Source of the DNA: Tieghemostelium lacteum
Lineage: Eukaryota > Evosea > Eumycetozoa > Dictyosteliales > Raperosteliaceae
Assembly (NCBI GenBank): GCA_001606155.1
Contig: LODT01000004.1
Location: 496,001-560,000 of the forward strand
Direction: 5' to 3'
DNA: 64,000 bases
Shown here: one piece after another, positions 1-13,600 of the stretch
Layout: each line of letters begins with the position of its first letter
Numbering within the stretch: the first letter of the stretch is position 1
Position numbers and translations under genes: made by a program
Notes under the pieces: generated by a model
What the model was told of the DNA's origin: nothing
What the model saw: the letters and a program-made list of their open reading frames with translations, nothing else
Database searches by the model: none

Positions 1-2
1 GA

Positions 3-2795
3 TTCACCAAACTAAATTTGAATATTTATCAAAAAGAATCAATATCTCATTCTAAAAACAATATAGAATTCAATAACATTATAATCATTCCTTCAACTAT
101 ATCAATACCTGTTAATCAATCATTGAAAAAGACTATTGAAACAATTTTTTCAAACCAAAATTATCAAATCTTGAATTGTAATGATTTCTTAAATCTAGAA
201 AATATCCCAAACAATGGATTGATTTTCTTTTATGGAATTGGAAATGAAATTAACAAAGACAATTATATTCAAATTTCAATGGATTTCATCAAAGTTTCAC
301 AAAGTCTTCACAAATTGAAATCTCAATCAAAATTGATATTGTTAACTGAACATTCAAATGAGAAAGATATCAACAACAAGAGTTATTTAAATGGATCTTT
401 GATTGGATGTTATAGATATTTGCAAAAAGAAGAATTTTGTGATATTTTTTCTATTAATATTGATAAAGAAACTTTGAAATCTTTAAATTTCAATTTGATA
501 TCTAAACTCTTGGACCAAAATATAATTGGACTTGACAGAGAATTCAAAATCAGAAATGGAACAGTACTTGTTCAAAGATTACATCAAGATCAATTGAAAT
601 CAAATTCATATGAATCTGATATCAATAATCTCTATTTACATTGTAATTCTAATCTTGAATTGACATGGTACCCAAAATTGAAAGAATTACCAAACAAACA
701 CTATGAAATCAAAGTTATGGCATCTGGAATCAATTTCAAAGATAATATGTTTTATAGAGGATTGTTACCTCAGGATATGTACCCAAGAGATAGTGATATT
801 TATAACCCTGCATTCGGATTAGAATGTTCTGGAATTGTAACAAGAATAGGGCCAGGATGTACTAAATTTAAAGTAGGCGATCGAGTTCTTTGTATTGCTC
901 TAAATTCAATAGGCTCGCATGTTTTTGAACCTGAAAGTAATATGGCTCTAATCCCAGACAATATAAGTTTTACTGAATCAGCTTCTTTGGTAACTACATA
1001 TTTAACTTCTTACTTTTCTCTATTCTCTCTTGTGAGAATTAAAGAATTTGGTTCAATTCTCATTCATACTGCAAGTGGAGGTGTTGGTTTAACTACTTTA
1101 AATATTTTGAAATGGAAGAATTATAAAGGTAAAATATTTGTGAGTGTTGGGTCAGCTGAGAAAGAAAAATATTTAAGAGATAATTATGGTGATATGATCA
1201 CTGATTATTTCAATTCAAGAACACATTCATACTCATCACAAATCAAAGAGAGATATGGATCAGTTGATATCATTCTCAATACACTCTCTGGTGATTTTAT
1301 GTCAAGTAATTTCAATTGTCTCTCAAAAGTTGGAAGAATAATTGATCTTTCAGTCACCCAATTGATTGAAAATGAAACAATGGATCTTGGTCAACTTAAA
1401 TATTCAAAGTCTTTTATTTCATTTGAGTTATGGGTATATAATGAATGTATGCCTGGTCAATGTGCAAGAAAATTGGAATTATTTTTAGATAATATTTCAA
1501 ATGGAAATTTGAAAATGGTTCCTCTAAAAGAATTCCAAAGTAATCAAGTTAAAGAAGCTATTGAAACAATTGGTCAATCAAAACATATTGGAAAATTTGT
1601 TGTAAATTTTGAAAATATTGAAGAAGAAATCATTTCACCAATGAATCAACAATACAAAGTAAATCCATCATTATCACCTTTATCAAATCACAAGATCATC
1701 AAAGATCAATATCAATTGACAACAATTCAAGAAACACTTTTAATTACTGGTCAAACTGGAATTGTTATTCCAATTTTGAAATGGATTCTTCAAAGATCAT
1801 CAAATCTAAAGAATATTATCATTTTATCAAAATCAACAATGAAATGGGAAATTGAATTGATGATGAATTCAAACAAACAAATTCAATTCATTTTCAAACA
1901 ATGTGATGTTTCTGATAAAAATGAAATCAAAAGAAATATTGATTTGATTCAGAAACAATATGATAATATTTCAATCAAATCAGTAATTCATCTTGCATCA
2001 ATTTATGATTATACAGATTTGCATGAAATGAATGAATTTAAATTCACAGAAACTCATAAACCAAAAGCAATTGGTGCAATTAATTTACATGAACTTTCGA
2101 TTGAATTGAATTGGAATTTAGATAATTTCATTCTATTCTCATCAATAGTAGCATTCTCAGGTTCTGCAAAACAATGTCATTACATTTCAGCAAATCTTTT
2201 AATGGATCATTTGGCTGATTTCAGAAATTCAATAGGATTATCTGCAACAAGTATAAACTTTGGAGGAATGGAAGGTGGAGGAGTTGTTGCAAACAACAAA
2301 TCAATTGAAGAATACCTTCAATCTGAAGGAGTAAATAATATTACTCTCCCAAAGATACTTGGAGGATTAGATATTGCATTACAAAGTGATAAGAAACAAA
2401 CACCTTCAAACTTTCTATTATCCAGCAATGATTTCTTGAAGATTTATTGTAAAAATGAATCACTCAAACCAAAAATTGAACATTTAATTTCAAAACCAGA
2501 TCAAATCTATGAATTCTACAATAATATTTACAGCACCAATAATATCAAAGCAAGTGATATTGTTCATGAACAATTGATTCAAATTATATCTAAACTTTTA
2601 TCAATTGAGCTATCAAACTTCAATTCAGATGTTAAATTGAAAGATTATGGATTTGATTCACTGATGACAACACAATTGAAGAATTCAATTGAAGATACAT
2701 TTGAAAACACCAAAAATATCTTCACCCACATTCAATTGATTTCAAATTCCACCAATTCAATTGCAATTAAAATTTCAATTGCTCTAAATAAATAA
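3..2795 (+). CDS. Type I polyketide synthase, C-terminal part (ER-KR-ACP), 5' end outside window
   Basis: This is the C-terminal part of an iterative, FAS-like type I polyketide synthase. The frame is open from the first bases, so the gene starts upstream of the window. Domains in order are: end of the methyltransferase-like region (to about 650), enoyl reductase (about 690-1620, with the ASGINFKDN and IHTASGGVG NADPH motifs), ketoreductase (about 1720-2340, nucleotide motif in the degenerate form ITGQTGI, catalytic region around HYISANLL) and acyl carrier protein (about 2550-2790, phosphopantetheine serine in YGFDSLMT). No thioesterase follows. It aligns without any gap to 7787-10581 of the next gene, with about 30 amino acid differences by hand count. 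It would reduce and carry a growing polyketide chain in the cytosol; the product is unknown. Confidence 0.95.
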   Translation, partial: FTKLNLNIYQKESISHSKNNIEFNNIIIIPSTISIPVNQSLKKTIETIFSNQNYQILNCNDFLNLENIPNNGLIFFYGIGNEINKDNYIQISMDFIKVSQSLHKLKSQSKLILLTEHSNEKDINNKSYLNGSLIGCYRYLQKEEFCDIFSINIDKETLKSLNFNLISKLLDQNIIGLDREFKIRNGTVLVQRLHQDQLKSNSYESDINNLYLHCNSNLELTWYPKLKELPNKHYEIKVMASGINFKDNMFYRGLLPQDMYPRDSDIYNPAFGLECSGIVTRIGPGCTKFKVGDRVLCIALNSIGSHVFEPESNMALIPDNISFTESASLVTTYLTSYFSLFSLVRIKEFGSILIHTASGGVGLTTLNILKWKNYKGKIFVSVGSAEKEKYLRDNYGDMITDYFNSRTHSYSSQIKERYGSVDIILNTLSGDFMSSNFNCLSKVGRIIDLSVTQLIENETMDLGQLKYSKSFISFELWVYNECMPGQCARKLELFLDNISNGNLKMVPLKEFQSNQVKEAIETIGQSKHIGKFVVNFENIEEEIISPMNQQYKVNPSLSPLSNHKIIKDQYQLTTIQETLLITGQTGIVIPILKWILQRSSNLKNIIILSKSTMKWEIELMMNSNKQIQFIFKQCDVSDKNEIKRNIDLIQKQYDNISIKSVIHLASIYDYTDLHEMNEFKFTETHKPKAIGAINLHELSIELNWNLDNFILFSSIVAFSGSAKQCHYISANLLMDHLADFRNSIGLSATSINFGGMEGGGVVANNKSIEEYLQSEGVNNITLPKILGGLDIALQSDKKQTPSNFLLSSNDFLKIYCKNESLKPKIEHLISKPDQIYEFYNNIYSTNNIKASDIVHEQLIQIISKLLSIELSNFNSDVKLKDYGFDSLMTTQLKNSIEDTFENTKNIFTHIQLISNSTNSIAIKISIALNK

Positions 2796-3576
2796 CTAAT
2801 TTTGGGATTTAATTCTACATAATAAATAAATTATTGAGTTAATTTTCTAATAGCTATAAACACTAAAAAAAAAATGTTGCAAAATAACAAATTATCATAA
2901 ATACAATGAATTTATTATTTTTTATTCACTTTATATTATCGACTTTTAGATTAGTAAATTCATTCTTAATTACATTATCAAAATGTCTAAAAGAAATAAT
3001 TTCAACCAAATTGAACATATCTTTTGATTTTTTCAATTACGATAAAATGAATTAGTCAATTACCAATAATTTTTATATACAAAAATATCTAAATAAAAAC
3101 TCATTTTCAATTAACAATTAAATTATTTGTATTAAATTTTTGTATTGCTCTTTATCTCTTTATTTCTAGAACTTCTGAAGTGATCTGAGATAGAAAGAAA
3201 TGTACACCCTATTTTTTTTAGTTCAGACAAAATAAAAGAGGTATTTTGAAGAGTTAGAAATAATAAAATTTCTGCTGAATTCTAATTTTTTTTTTACCCT
3301 TTTTTAAGAATATTTTTTTCCATCTTTTCAGAGATAGGATTTTTAATTTTGTTTATTTTCCTTACGGTATCTTTTCCTTAATATGCCCTACATTATTGTA
3401 CTAATTTATATTTAAAAATGGATAAAATATTTTTAATACCAATTTTTACCTCACTGCGAAGTTTCATTATCTATTAAATATAATAGTAGAAACAATCCAT
3501 ATAATAAAATGAAATAATAAGTTTACTGTTTGTATTTCATTTTAATTAAATATAAATAAAGAATTAAAAGCAAAAT
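2796..3576. other. Intergenic spacer between the two PKS genes
   Basis: AT-rich spacer of about 780 bases holding the 3' flank of the first synthase and the promoter region of the second. Many A and T runs; no coding stretch, RNA gene or repeat was recognised. The first bases after the stop resemble the flank after the second synthase, so the duplication ran just past the stop codon. Confidence 0.6.
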
Positions 3577-6500
3577 ATGGATTGTGATATTGCAGTTATA
3601 GGTATTGGGTGCAGATTTCCAGGAGAATCAAATTCACCAAAAGAGTTTTGGGAGAACCTATTTAACAAAAGGTTAGATATGGTTGATGATGTTCCTGAAG
3701 AAAGATGGTCAAAGTCATTCCATGAACAAGGAATGATGTCTAATAATAGAGCTGGTCTAATTGATATGAAACATTGGAAGAACTTTGATCCTCTCTTCTT
3801 TGGTATCTCTTCAAAAGAATCAATGAATATTGATCCACAACAAAGACTCTTGTACACTGTTCTTTGGGAGGCATTTGAAGATGCTCATATCACACCTTCT
3901 CAATACAAAGGTACCGATACATCTGTTTTTATTGGTTCAATGAATAGAGATTACACCATGCTTAGAGATCAAAATTCAAATTGGGGTGTACTCGGAACAT
4001 CATCAACATTTCTATCAAATGGTTTATCATTTGCATTTGATCTTCGAGGACCATCTATGTCTATCGATTCAGCATGTTCATCATCGTTAAATGCTATCTA
4101 TCTCGGTTGCCAAACAATTATCTCAGGTCAAAGTCAAATGTCAGTTTGTGGAGGTGTAAATGCACTATTTGATCCTTCAATTTCAATTGGATTTTCAGCA
4201 CTTGGAATCTTAGGTAAGAGTGGTATTTCAAGACCATTTGATGCAGATTCAGATGGATATGTAAGATGTGAAGGTGTTGGATTGGTTATTCTCAAGAAAC
4301 TATCAAAAGCCATCATTGATAAAGATCAGATTTACTGTGTTATCAAAGCAATAAACTCGAATGAAGATGGTAAAAATATGAAGAATTTCCCAACACAACC
4401 ATCAGGTCAAGCTCAATTCGAAAATATTGATTATACATTGAAGAAATTCCAAATTAATCCATCTGATATCTTCTTTTTCGAGGCACATGGAACAAGTACT
4501 TCTGGTGATCCAATCGAAATTGAAGCAATTTCAAGAGTTTTCAAAGATCACCATTCAAAAGAGAATCCACTCTATATTGGAAGTTTGAAATCCAACATTG
4601 GACACTGTGAAGCAGCATCAGGAGTTGCAAGTCTCATTAAAGTTTCAATGATGATGAAACATCGTAAATTAGTTTCAAATATCAACTTCAACAAACCACA
4701 CCCCAAAATTGATTTTGAAGGATGGAATATTCAAGTTGTCACTGACACAATTGATTTCCCACAAGATAAAACCATTTCAATTGGATTAAATTGTTTTGGA
4801 TTTGGTGGATCTAATTGTTTCATGGTTATTGAAGAATACAATCAAAAAACTGATCAAAAACTATTATTGACTTCAAATTCTTTGATTTGAAAGAGCAATT
4901 CGAATACCTGATACCATTTTCAACAAATTCACAAAAATCATTTGATCAATACATTGATGAAGTTATCAAAAGATCACCAAACACTGATGAATCATTCCTT
5001 GATTTTGTAAGATACCAATCTCAATCAAAAGATTTGAATCTTCAAAAGAAATTCATTATTTCTTGTAAAGATTGGGATGATTTAAAATCAAAAAGACTTT
5101 CTAACAACTATGATAGTTTACAAACAACTGATATACCATCAATTGTATTTGTATTTTGTGGACAAGGACCACAATGGAATGAAATGTTAGATTATCTTCA
5201 CCAATCAAATCGCACATTCAGAAATTCAGTTGAGTTATGTGATAATATGATGAAACAATATTTTGGATATTCAATTATTGATAGATTGAAAAGTATTCCC
5301 AAAGATTCAAATGAAATTCATCACCCAATTATTGCACAACCAAGTTTATTCTTGTTTCAATTTGGAATCATTGAATTGTTGAAAAGTTGGAGAATCCAAC
5401 CAGATGCTGTCATTGGTCACAGGTATGTATACAATTAATGAATATTCTATTTACATAATAACTCTAATAAAGTAATTTAATAGTTTTGGAGAAGTTGCAT
5501 CTGCATTATGTTCTGGTATCATCAGTCTTGAAACTGCAATCAAGATTGTATACTTCAGATCAACATTACAACAACAAACAATTGGAAGCGGAAGAATGAT
5601 TTCAATTGGAATTGGATTGAATAAATTCAATGAAATTGTAAATGAATCCACTCAACTTCAATTATTGAGAGATAAAATTGAAATATCATGTTTCAACTCA
5701 CCAGATTCAATTGTATTGACATCATCTGAAGACAATTTGAAACTCATTCAGACCTATTTACAAGAACAAGGAATATTCAGTGCATTTTTAGGAACACCAT
5801 GTTCATTCCACTCGAGTAAACAAGATTTGATCCAAGATAAAGTAATTGAATCCCTTTCCGATCTTTATCCATCTCAAATACCAAAAATTCCATTCTTTTC
5901 AACAGTAACTGGAAAACAAATGGAAAATGAATCATTTTACAACAATCACTATATTTTTCAAAATCTTCGAAATCCAGTGAGATTTGAAGAGTCAATTCAA
6001 TCACTTCATCAATATCTTCTTGATAAACAATCACAACAACAAATACAATCATCATCAACTATTTACATTGAAATATCACCTCACCCAACACTTTCAATGT
6101 ACATTCCTCAATGCCTAAACACTTCAACAAATAACAACAATATCAACAATAAAATCATAACACTATCAATAATGAACAAAAAGAAATTAATTTCAGATCA
6201 AATTCAACAATGTCTATCACAACTTTTCCTCAATGGAGTTCAAATGAATTTTCAAAATTCTCAACATCTTGACAATGATAATTCAATCGAATTCAAAAGA
6301 AGAACAGATTGGATTCCTAAATATCAATGGGATACTCAAGAGTATTGGAATCCTCCAAAGATTGTAAGAAAAGAAATGATTCCATCATCCAATTTACTTG
6401 GACAAAACAAACAACAAGGAAATATTGTTATTGAAACATTGATTGATTTGAAGAAACCTGCATTCCAATTCTTGAAAGGTCACATTATCAAAGGTCAATA

Positions 6501-9500
6501 TATCTTTCCAGCAAGTGGATATGTCGATATCCTATTGAAACAATATCCAAATCAAGATTTAACTATTTATAATCTAAAGTTTGAACAACCATTGGTGATA
6601 TCAAATGATATACCTGTTTTCATTCAAACTGTAATACAACAAACAATGACTCTACATGAATTCAGAGTTGATTTCTATTTCAGAAACATCAATATTGAAA
6701 AATGGACAAAATCATGTCATGGAAGATATGGATTACATTCACTTGATTACAATTTATCACAATTTGATATTGATCAACTGAAACATGAATGTTCACTCAC
6801 AAAATTGAACAAAACTGAAGTTTACAACAAACTTTCACTCCTTGGATTGCCTTATGGCCCATCGTTCCAAAAGGTAATTTCAGCTAATATAGGTCCATCA
6901 TCAGTTCTCAGTTCACTAGATGTTTCCAATATTGATAAAACATTCGAACTGAATGCAGTTACCATAGACACTGCTAGCCACGGATATAAAACAATATTAG
7001 AACCTCCTCAAGATATAGTAGTGGATAGTTTTCAAACAATCATGTACTACCCATCCAATATCACATTAGATCAACCTGAAACTCTTCTTGTTTACAGTAA
7101 ATGTATTGAGTTTGTTGGAAATAAGTCAAAGTTTACTATTGATATCATCAACCCTGTCAATGGAAGGTCAATTATTCATATTGATTCTACAGAAACATCT
7201 ATCACCAGAATCAAGCATAAAACAACCAAAGGAAATATGAACATCAAACATCCATCAAAGGAAATCTTCACATATCATTGGCAACCCAAAGAATCAATTA
7301 TTTTCAATCATTTAGATAAACGTTCAATTGGATCAAATCAAATATATTTGATAAAAATTCTTATATTCAATAACAATGAGAACCCTGATTTGAAATTGAA
7401 TACCATTGTTGAAATGATTGAATCCCATTTGAAAGATAAATTAAATATACTCTACGATTTCACTATTATTGATTTGAATACAAACAAAGGTGAATCCAAA
7501 CCACAGTTTGAAAATTATTCAAATAATTTGAGAATAAGACATAGAACAATACAACATGGAATTGAATCATTTGATCCAAACAAAGACTTCATTCCAATAT
7601 CAAATTATGATCTGATTGTTATATCATCAACATTGTTGGATTCCTCAACACAACAATATTCTATTCTGCAACAACTTCACCATCTCTTGATACCAAAAGG
7701 TAGTTTAATGATTAATGATAACACTTCACAAGATAAATTTGAAGATACTAAAGTTAGCTCATTACTCTCACAATTTACTGAAATTGGATTCACCAAACTA
7801 AATTTGAATATTTATCAAAAAGAATCAATATCTCATTCTAAAAACAATATAGAATTCAATAACATTATAATCATTCCTTCAACTATATCAATACCTTTTA
7901 ATCAATCATTGAAAAACAGTATTGAAACAATTTTTTCAAACCAAAATTTTCAAATCTTGAATTGTAATGATTTCTTAAATCTAGATAGTATTCCAAACAA
8001 TGGATTGATTTTCTTTTATGGAATTGGAAATGAAATTAACAAAGACAATTATATTCAAATTTCAATGGATTTCATCAAAGTTTCACAGAATCTTCACAAA
8101 TTGAAATCTCAATCAAAATTGATATTGTTAACTGAACATTCAAATGAGAAAGATATCAACAACAAGAGTTATTTAAATGGATCTTTGATTGGATGTTATA
8201 GATATTTGCAAAAAGAAGAATTTTGTGATATTTTTTCGATTAATATTGATAAAGAAACTTTGGAATCTTTAAATTTCAATTTGATATCTAAACTCTTGGA
8301 CCAAAATATAATTGGACTTGACAGAGAATTCAAAATCAGAAATGGAATAGTACTTGTTCAAAGATTACATCAAGATCAATTGAAATCAAATTCATATGAA
8401 TCTGATATCAATAATCTCTATTTACATTGTAATTCTAATCTTGAATTGGCATGGTACCCAAAATTGAAAGAATTACCAAACAAACACTATGAAATCAAAG
8501 TTATGGCATCTGGAATCAATTTCAAAGACAATATGTTTTATAGAGGATTGTTACCTCAGGATATGTACCCAAGAGATAGTGATATTTATAATCCTTCATT
8601 TGGATTAGAATGTTCTGGAATTGTAACAAGAATAGGTCCAGGATGTACTAAATTCAAAGTAGGCGATCGAGTTCTTTGTATTGCTCTAAATTCAATAGGT
8701 TCACACGTTTTTGAACCTGAAAGTAATATGGCTCTAATCCCAGACAATATAAGTTTTACTGAATCAGCTTCTTTGGTAACTACATATTTAACTTCTTACT
8801 TTTCTCTATTCTCTCTTGTGAGAATTAAAGAATTTAGTTCAATTCTCATTCATACTGCAAGTGGAGGTGTTGGTTTAACTACTTTAAATATTTTGAAATG
8901 GAAGAATTATAAAGGTAAAATATTTGTGAGTGTTGGGTCAGCTGAGAAAGAAAAATATTTAAGAGACAATTATGGTGGTATGATCACTGATTATTTCAAT
9001 TCAAGAACACATTCATACTCATCACAAATCAAAGAGAGATATGGATCAGTTGATATCATTCTCAATACTCTATCTGGTGATTTTATGTCAAGTAATTTCA
9101 ATTGTCTCTCAAAAGTCGGAAGAATAATTGATCTTTCAGTCACCCAATTGATTGAAAATGAAACAATGGATCTTGGTCAACTTAAATATTCAAAGTCATT
9201 TATTTCATTTGAGTTATGGGTATACAATGAATGTATGCCTGGTCAATGTGCAAGAAAGATGGAATTATTTTTAGATAATATTTCAAAAGGAAATTTGAAA
9301 ATGGTTCCTCTAAAAGTATTCCAAAGTAATCAAATTAAAGAAGCAATTGAAACAATTGGTCAATCAAAACATATTGGAAAATTTGTTGTAAATTTTGAAA
9401 ATATTGAAGAAGAAATCATTTCACCAATGATTCAACAATACAAAGTAAATCCATCATTATCACCTTTATCAAATCACAAGATCATAAAAGATCAATATCA

Positions 9501-10581
9501 ATTGACAACAATTCAAGAAACACTTTTAATTACTGGTCAAACTGGAATTGTCATTCCAATTTTGAAATGGATTCTTCAAAGATCACCAAATCTCAAGAAT
9601 ATTATCATTTTATCAAAATCAACAATGAAATGGGAAATTGAATTGATGATTAATTCAAACAAACAAATTCAATTTATTTTCAAACAATGTGATGTTTCTG
9701 ATAAAAATGAAATCAAAAGAAATATTGATTTGATTCAAAAACAATATGATAATATTTCAATCAAATCAATCATTCATCTTGCATCAATTTATGATTACAC
9801 AGATTTGCATGAAATGAATGAATTTAAATTCACAGAAACTCATAAACCAAAAGCAATTGGAGCAATTAATTTACATGAACTTTCAATTGAATTGAATTGG
9901 AATTTAGATAATTTCATTCTATTCTCATCAATAATAGCATTCTCAGGTTCTGAAAAACAATGTCATTACATTTCAGCAAATCTTTTAATGGATCATTTGG
10001 CTGATTTCAGAAATTCAATAGGATTATCTGGAACAAGTATAAACTTTGGAGCAATGGAAGGTGGAGGAGTTGTTGCAAACAACAAATCAATTGAAGAATA
10101 CCTTCAATCTGAAGGAATTAATAATATTACTCTCCCAAAGATACTTGGAGGATTAGATATTGCATTACAAAGTGATAAGAAACAAACACCTTCAAACTTT
10201 CTATTATCCAGCAATGATTTCTTGAAGATTTATTGTAAAAATGAATCAATCAAACCAAAAATTGAACATTTAATTTCAAAACCAGATCAAATCTATGAAT
10301 TCTACAATAATATTTACAGCACCAATAATATCAAAGCAAGTGATATTGTTCATGAACAATTGATTCAAATTATATCTAAACTTTTATCAATTGAGCTATC
10401 AAACCTCAATTCAGATGTTAAATTGAAAGATTATGGATTTGATTCACTGATGACAACACAATTGAAGAATTCAATTGAAGATACTTTTGAAAACACCAAA
10501 AATCTCTTCACCTACATTCAATTGATTTCAAATTCCACCAATTCAATTGCAATTAAGATATCAAATGCTCTAAATAAATAA
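3577..10581 (+). CDS. Type I polyketide synthase, near full length, with one frameshift in the KS-AT linker
   Basis: Highly reducing, FAS-like polyketide synthase of about 2,300 residues. Domains: ketosynthase (residues about 1-430, active Cys in DSACSSS, His in EAHGTSTSGDP and NIGHCEAA), acyltransferase (about 525-830, GHSFGE), dehydratase (about 940-1180, HIIKGQYIFP), a decayed methyltransferase region (about 1230-1400), enoyl reductase, ketoreductase and ACP (YGFDSLMT). An intron at 5423-5483 (GTATGT..TTTAATAG, 61 bp) splits the codon of the acyltransferase nucleophile Ser: GGT CAC AG joins T TTT GGA. The reading frame changes between about 4856 and 4888: the KS frame ends in TGA at 4888, while the AT frame is open from just before it. 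One missing base in the A run near 4857-4860 would explain this. This may be a real lesion or an assembly error, since the remaining 5.7 kb is open. No thioesterase. Confidence 0.9.
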
Positions 10582-10675
10582 CTAATTTTGGAATTTAATT
10601 TTAATAATAATAAATTAATTAGGTAAAATAAATAATTATTGAATATTCTAATATTATATATTTGTTTAAATTAAT

Positions 10676-13600
10676 TTATTCAAAAGCAATTAAAAAGTTT
10701 CTATAAGTTTGCTTTTTGTAGAGTGCGTTTCTAAATATTAAGTCTAAATGTGAGGAACTATATTCGAGAGAAGGTGGTTTTTGAAGGAACTGAACCAGTT
10801 CCATAAAATCCTTTTGTAATAAATCATTAGACCACAAATCCAAAAGTGCAGCGCAAAAGCATATATGCAACAATGAGAAACCTTCATTACTCTTATCACA
10901 CATGTATCTATCCCATAATTCAATACCAGTTTGCATGTCAAATTCTCTAGTGAGAAAACAAACCATCCATCGGAATGCAAAATGACTGAAATCCAGTCCT
11001 TGACTCTGAAAATGTTTATACAACTCCTCGTTGGAGACACGAACTAGTAACTCTAGTTTCTTCATAAGTCTCTCAGCAGGTAGACCCGACCCTGTATCCC
11101 TCGCATAATGTTTAACAGTCGACAATAGACTACTAATAGACCAATAGACATCAGCCTCTACTTTAGCAAGTGACTCTAGTTTACCGCATTCTATCAAATC
11201 ACTTATAATCTTTCCATCACCAAGTCTATTTTGCAATTTAAATTCGTCCCTCTGCATTGGCTGGCCACTACTAGACAGCAAATCATCGTTGTCAACAAAA
11301 GCATGTGCATGTTCTTGAATCATTGGATAACTAGGTTGTTGTGCCTGTTCATTGAAACATTGTAATAATTCACTATCCAAAAACACAAGAATAAACGGAC
11401 AAAGTAAATCATTCAGTCCTTGGAAATAGGAAACATCTTGGTTCTCCAGTGACCATATAACCAATATTCTTTCCATCATTTTTTCAATTTCTTTCAATTC
11501 AAAAAGTTCACAAAAACCGTCAGGTCTAGTACGTATAACATCCAAATGCACCTGTTGTATCAGTTCTTGTACCTTATTCACTTCATCATCTTGCTGACTA
11601 TTCATAATGGTATTATTTAATAATTTAAATACATGACTAAACAATTGATTCTGTTGTTCATCCTTATAATATTTTTTAATTAATTCTCTATACCTAAAAT
11701 AGAATTTTCAAATAATTTCAAATTAATATAACTACTCTAAAAATGGTAAAGTGGTGAGTATTTACATACTGAGATCTCTTTTGTAATAAAGCTGAAGCTC
11801 TGTTATGTGAGCTTACTGGTATATATTCATTTAAAATCATCCAAGAGTGTGCTCTTGTATGTTCAGGGAAACCATAATGACTTCCCAATAATTTAACAAT
11901 TTCAATATTTACATTATTCTGTTCTAAATGCCAATTTATATGCTGAAATATTTTAATCTTGTCACCATATTCGTTTAGGTATTGGTTTAAGTTTTCCTTA
12001 TGTCTATAATCTTCTTCATTATACTGATTCACACCACTATTCTTTTGGTTACTATCACTATCGTTACTGTGACTACTTTCCATAGTCTGTTGATTACTAT
12101 TTGGCATAGAAAATGAAAGTAACTGTAAAATAGATGACAACTTACCATATTGATTAGGACTACTACTATTACTAATGGTACTATTATTGTTATTCATAGA
12201 TCTACCGGTACTGATAGACAGAGGTTGTGGAGGTAGAGGTGGAAGTGGTTTGAATCTTTGTGCCTTTATATCATATTTTAGAGTTTGTCCAGGTAGAGGT
12301 GGGAGAGTTTTAAATCTCTGTAAATGTATATCCTCTTTAATTGCTTTGCACTGTCTAGTAATTCTCTGCTCTTCATCTTCATTACTATTATCATCTGAGG
12401 AGGTAGATGAAGGTGACGACAAACCATCCAAAAACACCTCTACAGAAGGATAAAGGTTCTCTTCCTCTATAGGTATTGAAAACAGTGATCTTTCAAATCT
12501 ACTCTGTTGTGTTGACAATTGTTCAAACATTTTTGATTTAAAAGGTAGATTCAAAGTCACTCTATGAGTAATTACACCTTTACCATTTGAATTCCATTTC
12601 AATGTCTCATCAACCTCATCTACATCCTTAACTCTCTTTGGTGATACCTCCAAATCAGATCTATTCAATTCATTTGATCTACCTAAACTCTCTTCATCAT
12701 CATTATTATATCCATAATATGAATAGAAATCCAATGGTTGTTGTTCTTGAACTTGCGGTGTAATTTGTTTTTTTGGTGAATTTTCAGAATTTGTAACAGA
12801 GTTTACTGGTGAAAGAGAGCGTGGTGATGAAGATCCAGAATCAAATGAATTGTCAAGTGGTACAGTTGGTAATAAACCATCATTATTTGTAGTGACTGTA
12901 TTATTACAATGATTTATAGTATTTGGAGGTGAATTATAATTTGGAGTACTGTTATTTGAGAAGTTTAATGAATCTATATTCTTTAGAATACTGTCTACTT
13001 GTGGTGAAAGATTCTTTACTGATGTTATAACTTTCTTAAATGTATTATCGAGTATCTGTTTGGATTTCAACAATGATATCTTTGGAGATGTATCCTTTTC
13101 ATTCAAAGATGCGCTATTACCACTACTGCCTATAGAAGATGTTGATAAAAACCTTTTATGTGTTTTTAAATGGTCTGTTGGTGTAGGTGGTGCTTTCTGA
13201 ATATTATTGCTAGTACTATTAGAGATATTGGAAGAATGTGTTGTAGTTGTATTTGAACTTATATAATTTGGTGGAAATTCAGATTCCTCTTCATTGGCAT
13301 AAACTTGTGAATTTGAAATTGAAAATGGTGGTAACGAAGTCAATGATCTTGATAATCCACCTGAGCCACCAGTAGTACCACTATCAATATCCAATGGTGG
13401 AGCTGTTATAGGTATAGGTACTGTTTGTTGTTGATGTTGTTGATTTAGTAACGGTGGAGTAGTCTTACTGTTATTTCTTGAAAATATACTCTCAGCACTA
13501 TTAGATTCAAGTTTAGTGAGGTTAGGTTGTGATTTTGTAGTAACAAATATATTAGGTGCCACAGGTGGTATATTAGTACTACTACTACTACCACTCTTCA

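Noticed and set aside
12175-12453. Plus-strand open frame opposite the TBC gene
   Set aside because: Antisense shadow of the Pro-rich repeats in the TBC protein.
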